The translations under genes and the position numbers were made by a program. From Bacillota bacterium (lineage in GTDB: Bacteria > Bacillota > Clostridia > Lachnospirales > Lachnospiraceae): 33,866 nt of DNA. The stretch spans positions 1 through 33,866 of the forward strand of contig JAEZKA010000012.1 of the NCBI GenBank assembly GCA_023436225.1. Reading direction: 5' to 3'. Below are positions 26,205 to 33,866 of this stretch, piece after piece (position 1 is the stretch's first letter; every line of letters starts with the position of its first letter). Under the pieces are notes generated by a model, which saw nothing but the letters and a program-made list of their open reading frames with translations, was not told the origin of the DNA and made no database searches.

Positions 26205-26717
26205 TTATCCCATTCGCTTATGATACTTCCAAAAGTTTATTGTCTCCTGTAGATCTGCCTCATCTTCAAATAACTCCTGCTTCTTCGCAACCTCAATTGC
26301 AAAGTCCACATAAGCATTCGCTCTGGCCGTTACGATATTCCTATCTACTACTACATCCAGTTCTGTGGAGTGGGTAGACTTTATTCCACGAAGTATCTCA
26401 GTTTCCTCTAAGATATCCACACCTGCACAGATTGCACCGATGATAATTCCCTTTTCGTTCGCCTCCTGTAAGAGCATTGTCAGTCTCTCTGACCTTACGT
26501 TGTTGATATTGCCACCGGTCAGTATTATACTTTTTGCATTCGATAGCTTCACCTCATCGATTGACTGATCCGCAGCCACTCGAAAGCCCTCCATACAGGT
26601 GATTTCCATACCATCCGGGGTACAGAAGCTCATCTCTTGATTTGTGAATTTCATAAAGTAATTCAAAATCACAATTTCATAAAAGCAACAGTCCTCATAA
26701 ATAATAAAGTAATTCAT
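26205..26717 (-). CDS. DJ-1/PfpI family protein
   Basis: 170 residues, flavodoxin-like class I amidotransferase fold. The nucleophile-elbow Cys is in GIIIGAICAGVDILEE near residue 98, with the following 'KSTHSTELD' region and an early acidic residue (YEDCCFYEI). Members act as glyoxalase III, protein/nucleotide deglycase-like enzymes or redox sensors; which applies cannot be told here. AGGGGGGAG precedes the ATG. It starts 9 bp after the VOC-protein gene and is likely co-transcribed with it. Both families can deal with reactive aldehydes such as methylglyoxal, and the window also encodes methylglyoxal synthase, though 10 kb away. Confidence 0.85.
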   Translation of the reverse strand: MNYFIIYEDCCFYEIVILNYFMKFTNQEMSFCTPDGMEITCMEGFRVAADQSIDEVKLSNAKSIILTGGNINNVRSERLTMLLQEANEKGIIIGAICAGVDILEETEILRGIKSTHSTELDVVVDRNIVTARANAYVDFAIEVAKKQELFEDEADLQETINFWKYHKRMG

Positions 26718-26726
26718 TCTCCCCCC

Positions 26727-27149
26727 CTATCTTACTCGTGGATACATCGGATGAGTCTCTTTAAACTGTACCAAATCCCATAGATTACCGTATAAATCCT
26801 TAAACACAGCAACAATACCATAATCCTGTTCCTTTGGTTCCCGAACGAATTCAATACCGATTGCTTTCATCTCATTAAAATCTCTCCAAAAATCGTCTGT
26901 GCCAAGAAATAAGAAGATACGCCCTCCGGCCTGATTCCCGATAAAAGGCTCCTGCTCGGACTTTGATGCTCTTGCCAGAAGTATCGTAGTACCCATGGAT
27001 CCCGGAGGCGAGACCACAACCCACCGCTTATCCTGTTCTGGCTGGTAAGTATCCTCAACTAATGTAAAATGCAGCTTCTTGGTGTAAAATTCGATTGCCT
27101 CATCATAATCCTTAACCACTAATGCGATATGTACTATTGATTGAACCAC
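26727..27149 (-). CDS. VOC-family (glyoxalase/bleomycin-resistance-like) protein
   Basis: 140 residues from a GTG start at 27149 (GAAGAAGG 7 nt upstream). The paired beta-alpha-beta-beta-beta modules of the VOC superfamily are visible: first IVHIALVVKDYDEAIEFYTKKLHF with HIALVV strand His, second 'GGRIFLFLGTDDFWRDFNEM' through 'VAVFKDLYGNLWDLVQF'. His7, Glu/Asp near the second strand and the terminal DLVQF Asp sit where metal ligands usually are, but the Glu of true glyoxalase I is not certain. First gene of a two-gene unit with the DJ-1 protein. Confidence 0.85.
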   Translation of the reverse strand: MVQSIVHIALVVKDYDEAIEFYTKKLHFTLVEDTYQPEQDKRWVVVSPPGSMGTTILLARASKSEQEPFIGNQAGGRIFLFLGTDDFWRDFNEMKAIGIEFVREPKEQDYGIVAVFKDLYGNLWDLVQFKETHPMYPRVR

Positions 27150-27286
27150 ATTTCAACCTTCTTCCTTCGTTATTTTATACTATTTATTCATTTTCCAATG
27201 TTATCCTTATGTGGTAGTATATATATTCCAGAAGAAAAAATCAATCTCTTTTACATTAATAGAGTCAATCATCCATTGGATAAACC

Positions 27287-27340
27287 AGTAGCCCAAACCA
27301 ATCTGAACGCTGCTGCATCTACACATAGGCTTGGGCCACT
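27287..27340 (-). other. Hairpin in the 3' region of valS
   Basis: A 13-position stem (27287-27299 with 27328-27340) and a 28-base loop begin 31 bp after the valS stop. Two positions are G-U pairs in the minus-strand RNA but A-C mismatches in the plus-strand RNA, so the fold favours the valS transcript. No T run follows, so it does not look like an intrinsic terminator. Confidence 0.45.
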
Positions 27341-27370
27341 GAACTAAATCGTATTTATTTTCTAGTAATA

Positions 27371-30034
27371 TTATTTACTTAGATATTCCAGACGCTCTGT
27401 TACCTGCTTCATCATGTCATTATATTTGTCAAGCTTTGCACGTTCCTCAGCCAGCTTGCTTTCCGGAGCCTTGTTCACGAAGTTCGGATTAGCTAACATT
27501 CCGGTAACACGCTTCAGCTCACCTTCCAGACGCTCCTTCTCCTTAGTCAGTCGTTCGATTTCTTTATCAATATCAACAAGATCTGCGAATGGAATATAGA
27601 TGACTGCACCGGGGATTACTGTCGACACCGCATCCTCCGGGATACCAGCCTTATCCTGTTGAACAAGAACTTCGTTTGCATATCCAAGGGTTGCGAAGAA
27701 TACCTTGCTTTCGGTGAAAATATCACGAAGCTTTTCGCTGTCAGATACCACGATCACGGTAGCCTTTCTGCTCGGCGGAACATTCATCTCGGCACGAACA
27801 TTACGGATGCCCTTTACTGCTTCCTTGATTAACTCAACTGCTTCCGCTTCCTTCGTATACTCGTACTTTTCATTGTATACCGGCCACTTGGAGATCATGA
27901 TGGAATCGGTCTCCTTCTGTCCTGACATTTCCTGAAGGGTACAGAAGATCTCTTCTGTTACGAAAGGCATGTACGGATGTAATAGCTTAAGGGAGGTAAT
28001 GAGAACATGCTTTAAGGTCCAGAGCGCTGCTGCCTTTGTCTCATCGGTTTCACTGTATAGCCTTGGCTTAACCATCTCTACATACCAGTCACAGAATTCT
28101 TCCCAGATGAAGTCATTAATCTTCTGAGCGGAGATACCGAGGTCATAATTCTCTAAGCCTTCTGTTGCCTCTGCCACCAAGGTATTTACCTTAGAGAGGA
28201 TCCATTTATCAGCGAAGGTTAAGAGACTCTCATCGATGGTCTCACCTATGCTTGCCTTCTCTAAATTCATCATAATGAAACGGGATGCATTCCATACCTT
28301 ATTCGCAAAGTTACGGCTTGCTTCTACTCTCTCCCAGTAGAAACGCATATCATTACCGGGGGCATTACCGGTAATTAAGGAGAAGCGAAGTGCATCCGCG
28401 CCGTACTTATCAATCACCTCTAACGGATCGATTCCGTTACCTAGAGATTTACTCATCTTACGGCCCTGGGAGTCACGAACCAGACCATGAATTAATACCT
28501 TGCTGAAGGGTTTCTTACCCATCTGTGCATAGCCTGAGAATACCATTCGAAGCACCCAGAAAAAGATGATATCATATCCGGTAACCAGCACATCCGTCGG
28601 ATAGAAATAATCAAGGTCCTCAGTCTTCTCCGGCCAGCCCAGAGTTGAAAACGGCCATAATGCGGAGCTGAACCAGGTATCCAGTGTATCCTCATCCTGT
28701 CTTAAGTGGGTAGATCCACACTTCGGACATCGGGACGGTTCTTCTTTCGCTACAATAATCTCTCCACAACCGTCGCAATAGTATGCCGGGATTCGATGTC
28801 CCCACCAAAGCTGCCTTGAGATACACCAATCTCTGATATTCTCTGCCCAATTGAAATAAATCTTGTCAAAGCGCTCCGGTACAAACTGAATATCCCCGGT
28901 CTTTACTCCATAGATTGCCGGCTTGATCAGCTCATCCATCTTAACGAACCATTGCTGTTTGATGAGTGGTTCAACGGTTGTGCGACAACGATCATGAGTA
29001 CCAACATTATGAACATGATCCTCAACCTTAACCAGAAGTCCTAATTCCTTCAGCTCATTGACCATAACCTTACGAGCCTCATAACGATCCATACCAGCAT
29101 ATTTACCACCGTTTGCATTGATCGTCGCATCATCGTTCATCACATTGATTTCAGGCAGGTTATGTCTCTTACCTACCTCAAAGTCATTGGGGTCATGGGC
29201 CGGTGTAATCTTAACCACACCAGTTCCGAATTCTTTATCTACATAGTGATCGGCTACAACCGGGATCTCTCGATTCATCAGTGGCAGCATAACTGTCTTA
29301 CCAATTAAATGCTGATATCTCTCATCATCAGGATGAACAGCGACTGCGGTATCACCAAGCATGGTCTCCGGTCTGGTTGTTGCAACCTCAACAAAGCCTT
29401 CTTCCCCGACGATTGGGTATTTGATATGCCAGAAGTGTCCTGCCTGCTCCTCATGCTCTACCTCTGCATCGGAGATTGAGGTCTGACATACCGGACACCA
29501 GTTAATAATTCTGGAGCCCTTATAGATCTTTCCTTCATTATATAGCTTGATAAACACTTCATTTACCGCTTCCGAACAGCCCTCATCCATGGTGAAGCGC
29601 TCTCTGTCCCAATCACAGGAGGAGCCTAGCTTCTTCAGCTGGGAGATAATTCTTCCGCCGTATTCCTTCTTCCATTCCCATGCTCTCTCAAGGAATGCTT
29701 CTCTACCGATATCCTCTTTGTTCGCGATACCCTCTTTACGCATCTGTTCGATAATCTTCACCTCAGTTGCGATACTAGCATGATCGGTTCCGGGCTGCCA
29801 CAGTGCATTATAGCCCTGCATTCTCTTAAAACGAATAAGGATATCTTGCATTGCATTATCTAAGGCATGACCCATATGAAGCTGACCGGTGATATTCGGC
29901 GGCGGAATCACAATTGTGAAGGGCTTCTTGCTGCGGTCAACCTCAGCATGAAAGTATTTCTTCTCCTCCCATTTGTGATAAAGCCTTTCTTCAATGTCTT
30001 TTGGATCATAGGTTTTAGCCAGTTCTTTTTCCAT
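27371..30034 (-). CDS. valS: Valyl-tRNA synthetase
   Basis: 887 residues, standard bacterial ValRS. The class I signatures are clear: HIGH as PPPNITGQLHMGHAL near residue 45 and KMSKS as GRKMSKSLGNGIDP near 525. The CP1 editing domain lies between ('ATTRPETMLGDTAVAVHPDD'), and a zinc-binding Cys cluster (YYCDGCGEI ... CPKCG) sits near 415. The anticodon-binding helical domain and the terminal coiled-coil arm ('IDKEIERLTKEKERLEGELK') follow. GGAAG lies 6 nt before the ATG. Expression should respond to uncharged tRNA-Val through the T-box leader at 30500-30764, with a further ~465 nt of leader in between. Confidence 0.97.
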   Translation of the reverse strand: MEKELAKTYDPKDIEERLYHKWEEKKYFHAEVDRSKKPFTIVIPPPNITGQLHMGHALDNAMQDILIRFKRMQGYNALWQPGTDHASIATEVKIIEQMRKEGIANKEDIGREAFLERAWEWKKEYGGRIISQLKKLGSSCDWDRERFTMDEGCSEAVNEVFIKLYNEGKIYKGSRIINWCPVCQTSISDAEVEHEEQAGHFWHIKYPIVGEEGFVEVATTRPETMLGDTAVAVHPDDERYQHLIGKTVMLPLMNREIPVVADHYVDKEFGTGVVKITPAHDPNDFEVGKRHNLPEINVMNDDATINANGGKYAGMDRYEARKVMVNELKELGLLVKVEDHVHNVGTHDRCRTTVEPLIKQQWFVKMDELIKPAIYGVKTGDIQFVPERFDKIYFNWAENIRDWCISRQLWWGHRIPAYYCDGCGEIIVAKEEPSRCPKCGSTHLRQDEDTLDTWFSSALWPFSTLGWPEKTEDLDYFYPTDVLVTGYDIIFFWVLRMVFSGYAQMGKKPFSKVLIHGLVRDSQGRKMSKSLGNGIDPLEVIDKYGADALRFSLITGNAPGNDMRFYWERVEASRNFANKVWNASRFIMMNLEKASIGETIDESLLTFADKWILSKVNTLVAEATEGLENYDLGISAQKINDFIWEEFCDWYVEMVKPRLYSETDETKAAALWTLKHVLITSLKLLHPYMPFVTEEIFCTLQEMSGQKETDSIMISKWPVYNEKYEYTKEAEAVELIKEAVKGIRNVRAEMNVPPSRKATVIVVSDSEKLRDIFTESKVFFATLGYANEVLVQQDKAGIPEDAVSTVIPGAVIYIPFADLVDIDKEIERLTKEKERLEGELKRVTGMLANPNFVNKAPESKLAEERAKLDKYNDMMKQVTERLEYLSK

Positions 30035-30499
30035 TGTAATCTTCCTTTCGATATTGATCTATTTTAAGTTATCGTTCTAGGGACGGTACTTTCATAGGGA
30101 CGGTACTTTCATTACGAAACTATATTCTCATTCCGATTATAAACTTCAAGTAACACTATGCTTCGATTTCGAAGCCGAATGCAGTCCTGCTTCTTATCAA
30201 AGCATGTGTTACTAAGAAGTTTATAAAGTCATACAAATATAGCTTCGTAATTAAAGTACCTGTTCATCGTAATAAATAATTAAAACCTGAACATTATTAA
30301 AAAGTATTTCGTCAACATAATTATTTTCCCGACTTTAGCTATTCCGAATTCTCTTATAAATATTATCTGCTATATTCTTAAAAATGATTACCTGAAAAAG
30401 AACCAGACGCTGCAAGAAGGGGAGTGAAGCTACGAACATTAAAAGGTATGTGTTTAACGAAAATTCTTCGTAGTAACTTTCACTGATTTTGAATCAAAA
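30035..30499 (-). other. Long valS leader between the T-box terminator and the start codon
   Basis: 465 nt with no gene. It contains the 180 bp inverted-repeat element (30079-30260) and a second, smaller imperfect hairpin (30423-30440 with 30462-30483, 13 paired positions and one bulge). No strong second promoter was found, so valS mRNA should carry this whole stretch when the T-box reads through. A TTGACG at about 30318 has no matching -10. Confidence 0.6.
30079..30260. repeat. REP/MITE-like inverted-repeat element with tandem 17 bp repeat
   Basis: Two exact tandem copies of AGGGACGGTACTTTCAT (30079-30095 and 30096-30112) lead into a ~61 bp arm (30102-30162). This arm pairs with an inverted arm (30201-30260) at about 47 of 60 positions, enclosing a 38-base centre with its own small palindrome (CTTCGA-TT-TCGAAG, 30161-30174). 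The GGGACGG(T/A) end resembles repeats linked to IS200-like/REP-associated transposases in Clostridia, recalled from memory and not checked. No transposase lies nearby, so it would be a non-autonomous copy. Confidence 0.7.
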
Positions 30500-30764
30500 A
30501 AGGTTCTTCGTCAAAAGGACGAAGAACCGTGGTACCACCTTTATTTATGATAATAAGATTGTTTCATTGATCTCATTATCAACTCTTATGTCTATAACGG
30601 GACTTCCCGACATCTCTTACACACCCAAAGGCTTCAGAGCTGTTGTTCCGGAGCTACCTTCAATAAGCTTGCCTTAGACCACCTTTCAGCCGGTGAGTAG
30701 TCCTCTCTGATAAGCTTCCTTTATCTAATCCTCTCCATCAATACATTTCTCAATATGAAATATT
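30500..30764 (-). promoter_or_regulatory. T-box riboswitch upstream of valS
   Basis: On the minus strand, AGAGAGGACTACTC opens Stem I and GGCTGAAAGGTGG its apical part. A Stem III (GATAATGAGA/TCTTATTATC) is followed by the T-box itself, AGGTGGTACCACGG (30527-30540), then a terminator stem GGTTCTTCGTC/GACGAAGAACC (30502-30512 with 30518-30528) ending in six T. The T-box bases can pair with upstream sequence to form the antiterminator when uncharged tRNA binds. I could not identify the valine specifier codon with confidence. Confidence 0.92.
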
Positions 30765-30770
30765 AGTTCT

Positions 30771-30799
30771 ATACTATTCGAGGTTTTGAATAAAGTCAA
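30771..30799 (-). promoter_or_regulatory. Promoter of the valS T-box transcript
   Basis: Minus strand: TTGACT (30794-30799), a 17 bp spacer and TAGTAT (30771-30776). It fits sigma-A and places the start near 30764, just before the first T-box elements. Confidence 0.75.
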
Positions 30800-30863
30800 G
30801 TAATTTTTTGATGAAATACCGCACTATTGCCATATATTGATTTTCAGACTTATTTCCGGTAAT

Positions 30864-32102
30864 TTATTTGCAAAATTTCTTCCATCTATATGCGCATAAG
30901 AAACACACACAAGCTCCAAGCAGAGCAATTACCGCCCAGCTTGTTATCGTAAACTGCCATCCATAATTTTCAGAGATCTTTGCAATGCCATAGCTTGATA
31001 AAGCGCTGCCAACATAAGTAAAAAAATTCATTATTCCGGAAATGTAAGCCACTTTTCCCGTATGTTCAAAACGGTTTGGTATCAGACCGATTAGTATCAA
31101 ATTAATTCCAAACATGCATCCTGTAATGATGGCGGCCAGAATAATTGATACTACAGCATGATAGGAAGAGAAAACCGATAATGCAATGGATGCTGCGAAG
31201 CCGGTAAAAAATATGATAGCCGAACAGATTAATTCATTTTTTATATATCTTCTCTGGATATAAGCCGTAAGTTTTAAACAGAAAATGCTAAAAATAGGTA
31301 ATACAACAGTAGAGAAAATAGATACTGAGCTTTTAAGCTGAAAGGTCTCAATTAAATAGGATGGCATCCATGTGGTAACTCCATCTTTCAATGTGCCTTG
31401 TAAAATAATTGCCATGATAATGAAAATGAAACCTGATGGTATGATAAGACTTCTAATCGTCGTTCCTGATCTTATAGAGGAATTAATGGTTGTTATTTCT
31501 GTTATGCCATTTTTAACAACATATTGCTCTATTTTATTTGCTCCCCATATCCAAAACAACGAGATTGAAATTCCTATTATCCCGGCAATCCAAAATACAG
31601 CTTTCCAACTTGATATACTAATGATAAGCGGCGATAAAAGATAGACTGCGATAGTCCCTAGCGAACTTGCAATCATTACTGTAACACATGCATTATTATA
31701 ATCATCACGCTTCAGATAGGCAGATAATATTCGAACCATGGGCGGCCAAATCATGGCTTGAGCAAATCCATTCAAAAACCAAATGATCGCCATAGCTTCT
31801 ATATTACCTACAACAGGCATTAAAATATTTAATACTGATGAGATTATCAATCCACCAAAAATTAATAGCTTAGGAGACATTCGGTCCCCTATATACCCGC
31901 TTATTAATTGTCCAATTCCATATGAAACGAAGCTTACCATAGTTACAATCGATGCAGTGGATTTTAATATTCCTTCTTCCTGAATAATTTCTGAAATTAT
32001 TGCAGTATAATTGATTCGTGTGACATAACTAGTAAAATATACCAGAAAACATAATGCCGTCAGGATATGAATCACTTTTGTTGCTACTACTTTTTGATTC
32101 AT
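30864..32102 (-). CDS. MFS transporter, organophosphate:phosphate antiporter (OPA)-like
   Basis: 412 residues, about 12 membrane helices in two six-helix halves. The first half has the 'YFTSYVTRINYTAI' start and 'YGIGQLISGYIGDRMSPK', the MFS signature loop between helices 2 and 3, and 'WPPMVRILSAYL', all typical of the GlpT/UhpT (OPA) branch, whose members exchange sugar or glycerol phosphates for phosphate. Its ATG overlaps the stop of the phosphatase-like gene (ATGA). The partner enzyme and DeoR regulator point to import of a phosphorylated compound. The substrate is inferred only. Confidence 0.85.
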   Translation of the reverse strand: MNQKVVATKVIHILTALCFLVYFTSYVTRINYTAIISEIIQEEGILKSTASIVTMVSFVSYGIGQLISGYIGDRMSPKLLIFGGLIISSVLNILMPVVGNIEAMAIIWFLNGFAQAMIWPPMVRILSAYLKRDDYNNACVTVMIASSLGTIAVYLLSPLIISISSWKAVFWIAGIIGISISLFWIWGANKIEQYVVKNGITEITTINSSIRSGTTIRSLIIPSGFIFIIMAIILQGTLKDGVTTWMPSYLIETFQLKSSVSIFSTVVLPIFSIFCLKLTAYIQRRYIKNELICSAIIFFTGFAASIALSVFSSYHAVVSIILAAIITGCMFGINLILIGLIPNRFEHTGKVAYISGIMNFFTYVGSALSSYGIAKISENYGWQFTITSWAVIALLGACVCFLCAYRWKKFCK

Positions 32103-32872
32103 AATAAACTAGTTCCTCGCCAATCCTCGTTTGCTTCAATTCCCATTATAGTAGTTATAGTAGGTGCAATATCTATAATATTCGCTGAGTCCATTTTATC
32201 TGTATCAGCATTCGGTGAAACTCCGCTTATCATGATCGGAATATGCATATCCCTTGGATCATCGGTTCCATGACTGCAGTCATGACCACCGTGATCAGCA
32301 GTTACGATTATTTTATATGTATTTCCAATTGCATGATATACTTTTTCAATACAGTCCCATGCATTATACACTTGTCTCTCATATTCCTTACTTTCCCAAC
32401 CAAATTTATGTCCCACCTCATCGGTTGCACCTAAGTATAAGAAAACAAAATCCGGTGAAGACTCCGTTACATATTGAAGCGCTTTATCTGTTAATATATC
32501 ATCTGATTTCAGATGATGTTTATATGAAACGAAACAACTAAAGTTCAGTGACCCGGGCTGCGATAAATCTCTCAATTGTTCCCAATTGTAGAAGGCAGCA
32601 GATGTTTTATTGAATTTTTTCATCTGTTCTATCAACCCCTCCACCGGTCTGACTTGCGGGACGTAAGTATTGGTTAAAATTCCATGACGTTGTGGTGTGA
32701 CGCTATGAAAAAGTGACATATGACAAGGAAGTGTTACAGATGGCATTACTGTTGTCGAATATAAATTTGATACACCATCTTCTAACATTTTTAGAATTAC
32801 TTTATGGGAACATGTCTCTACCGCTTCAGAAGCCATACCATCTACTAAAATTAATATAACTTTTTCACTCAT
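32099..32872 (-). CDS. Cytosolic alkaline-phosphatase-superfamily hydrolase (NPP/phosphonoacetate-hydrolase-like)
   Basis: 257 residues from the ATG at 32872; the frame opens at 32941, but AAGGAG sits 7 nt before this ATG. The superfamily metal-site residues are all present: Asp in ILILVDGMAS, nucleophile Thr in 'MPSVTLPCHMSLFHSVTPQR', Asp and His in LGATDEVGHKFG, Asp-His in VTADHGGHDCSH and a final His in RDMHIPIMISG. There is no signal peptide, so it works in the cytoplasm on an imported substrate. The family includes nucleotide pyrophosphatases, phosphodiesterases, phosphonoacetate hydrolases and cofactor-independent mutases. It overlaps the regulator by 8 bp and the transporter by 4 bp. 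Confidence 0.85.
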   Translation of the reverse strand: MSEKVILILVDGMASEAVETCSHKVILKMLEDGVSNLYSTTVMPSVTLPCHMSLFHSVTPQRHGILTNTYVPQVRPVEGLIEQMKKFNKTSAAFYNWEQLRDLSQPGSLNFSCFVSYKHHLKSDDILTDKALQYVTESSPDFVFLYLGATDEVGHKFGWESKEYERQVYNAWDCIEKVYHAIGNTYKIIVTADHGGHDCSHGTDDPRDMHIPIMISGVSPNADTDKMDSANIIDIAPTITTIMGIEANEDWRGTSLL

Positions 32873-33650
32873 ATAAAAGCTCCTTTTCGTTATTGTATAG
32901 TATGATATTATTACTTTTATAAGTTCTATAAATATTTTCATCTAAATCGTCGCTGGTTATATAGGTAAATGACGTATTTGTATTGCAAATTTTTAATAAT
33001 GCGGTTTTTTCATACTTTGAGCTATCCGCCATAATAAAAACCTGGTCAGCAATCTCAAGATATGCTTTTTGAATTGCTACTGCCTCGGGTATAAAATCTC
33101 CCACTCCGTACTTCAGACTAATCGCAGAAGGAAAAAGAAATAATTTAGAGACATGTAATTTTTGAATTGTCTCCAGTGCTAATACTCCATAAAACATATC
33201 TTCCTTCACTAGATACTCTCCACCGATTAAAATAACGTGAAAGCCTTCCACTCCCTTTAGCATTTCAAAATTTTTAGCAGAGTGAGTTATGATCGTCAAT
33301 CTTTTAAAATTCTTTTTTAAAACATGCACAAACTCAACGGCAGAGCTTCCGGCATCAATTGCTATAATGTCATCTTCCTTTACAAGTAGTGCTGCAATCT
33401 TAGAAATCTGCTCCTTTTGCTCCTTGTATTCAATTAATCGCTCTGATAAACTCGGATACTTATTCATATTCGACAAAGCAATTGCACCACCATGAACTCT
33501 CTGTAAGTGGTTTTCTTTCTCTAAATAGATTAGATCCCGTCGTATTGTTTCGGTTGAAGTATGTAGTTCGTCAACCAATTCTGATACTAATACGGAGCCT
33601 TTTCGATTAATATGATCTAGAATTACAGAATACCTCTCATTCACAAACAT
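32865..33650 (-). CDS. DeoR/GlpR-family transcriptional regulator
   Basis: 261 residues from the ATG at 33650, preceded by GGAGGTGG with a 6-base gap; the frame opens at 33674 but has no ribosome site there. DeoR helix-turn-helix VSELVDELHTSTETIRRDLI with LEKENHLQRVHGGA, then the DeoR sugar-phosphate sensor ('DAGSSAVEFVHVL', 'IITHSAKNFEML', 'FIMADSSKYEKTALLKI'). The Lys in SSKYEK is where phospho-ligands usually bind. It probably represses the operon it heads, with a phosphorylated effector. It overlaps the hydrolase start by 8 bp. Confidence 0.92.
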   Translation of the reverse strand: MFVNERYSVILDHINRKGSVLVSELVDELHTSTETIRRDLIYLEKENHLQRVHGGAIALSNMNKYPSLSERLIEYKEQKEQISKIAALLVKEDDIIAIDAGSSAVEFVHVLKKNFKRLTIITHSAKNFEMLKGVEGFHVILIGGEYLVKEDMFYGVLALETIQKLHVSKLFLFPSAISLKYGVGDFIPEAVAIQKAYLEIADQVFIMADSSKYEKTALLKICNTNTSFTYITSDDLDENIYRTYKSNNIILYNNEKELLYE

Positions 33651-33674
33651 TCGCAACCACCTCCACACAAACAC

Positions 33675-33703
33675 ACATTATCACACATTATCACCAATGT
33701 CAA
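33675..33703 (-). promoter_or_regulatory. Promoter and tandem-repeat operator of the deoR operon
   Basis: Minus strand: consensus TTGACA (33698-33703) with TAATGT at 17 bp (33675-33680) or GATAAT at 15 bp (33677-33682). On the plus strand CACACATTAT occurs twice in tandem (33673-33692) across the -10 region. A tandem repeat over the promoter fits a regulator site, probably for the DeoR protein itself. Confidence 0.55.
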
Positions 33704-33759
33704 ATTGAAAATCACATATAATTAATGTGCTGTTAAATTAATGTCATGATGCCGGGGTC

Positions 33760-33866
33760 TAAAGCCCCACATATAGTACCTTGAAAATTTAATATTTTAC
33801 AGTAAATTCATGCATTCCAACCTTAATAGAGTTATAATAATAGTAGCTTATGAAAGGTGGTATGCT
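33760..33866 (+). promoter_or_regulatory. Right-edge promoter and Shine-Dalgarno for a gene starting outside the window
   Basis: A plus-strand TATAAT near 33834-33839 (poor -35) is followed by GAAAGGTGG (33852-33860). The ATG at 33862 is too close to the ribosome site to be a likely start; the true start is probably a few bases beyond the window. Confidence 0.4.

Noticed and set aside
27141..27347. 68-codon plus-strand frame between the VOC gene and valS
   Set aside because: No ribosome site, overlaps the valS 3' hairpin, low-complexity composition.
30300..30340. Second promoter for valS downstream of the T-box
   Set aside because: TTGACG is present but no -10 at suitable spacing.
33778..33800. 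Structured RNA at the right edge (GGGG/CCCC stem near 33755-33769)
   Set aside because: Only four GC pairs and no supporting context.

Overview
The window comes from a low-GC, probably spore-forming Firmicute. Ribosome binding sites are strong (AGGAGG type), promoters are sigma-A-like, and the set includes a T-box-controlled valS, a YtrA-type GntR/ABC operon, a long-form (PurL-PurQ fused) FGAM synthase, a DUF1576 membrane protein and a bacterial Ku/ligase pair. This fits Lachnospiraceae (Clostridium cluster XIVa) best; the placement is inferred from gene style, not from a marker gene. No tRNA, rRNA, CRISPR array, prophage or intact transposase gene was seen.

Layout from left to right. 1-190: the 5' part of a group II intron (domain I) on the minus strand, cut by the window edge, next to a terminator-like hairpin. 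227-691: a small Pro/Arg-rich protein with an aromatic C-terminal block. 798-2785: GntR (YtrA-like) regulator, ABC ATPase and ABC-2 permease in one minus-strand operon with a clear promoter and candidate operator. 2961-5249: chemotaxis receptor. 5450-6475: M42 aminopeptidase. 6999-9058: plus-strand operon of a 40-residue membrane peptide, an ECF sigma factor, its zinc-type anti-sigma factor and two small membrane proteins, closed by a strong terminator. 9242-10974: Ku and a stand-alone LigD-type ATP-dependent ligase (NHEJ), behind a possible forespore promoter. 11124-14903: purL. 15106-16224: small membrane protein and LysR regulator. 16349-18258: methylglyoxal synthase and DUF1576 protein. 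18477-23752: response regulator, histidine kinase, ABC ATPase and FtsX-type permease, a Bce-like signalling and transport module. 24051-26069: a membrane-tethered protein with an excisionase-like fold and a large membrane-anchored protein of unknown function. 26205-27149: DJ-1/PfpI and VOC proteins. 27371-30764: valS with a T-box leader interrupted by a repeat element. 30864-33650: DeoR regulator, cytosolic alkaline-phosphatase-superfamily hydrolase and OPA-like MFS transporter as a compact operon. The right edge carries a promoter and Shine-Dalgarno for a gene that begins outside.

Most of the window is ordinary chromosome. The less ordinary parts are: a roughly 180 bp inverted-repeat element with a tandem 17 bp repeat sitting between the valS T-box and the valS start codon; the unannotated 40-residue peptide heading the ECF operon; an ECF sigma gene whose Shine-Dalgarno points at an ATT/ATA rather than the first ATG; the extracytoplasmic excisionase-like domain; and the DeoR/phosphatase/transporter module, which looks like a self-contained pathway for an imported phosphorylated compound.
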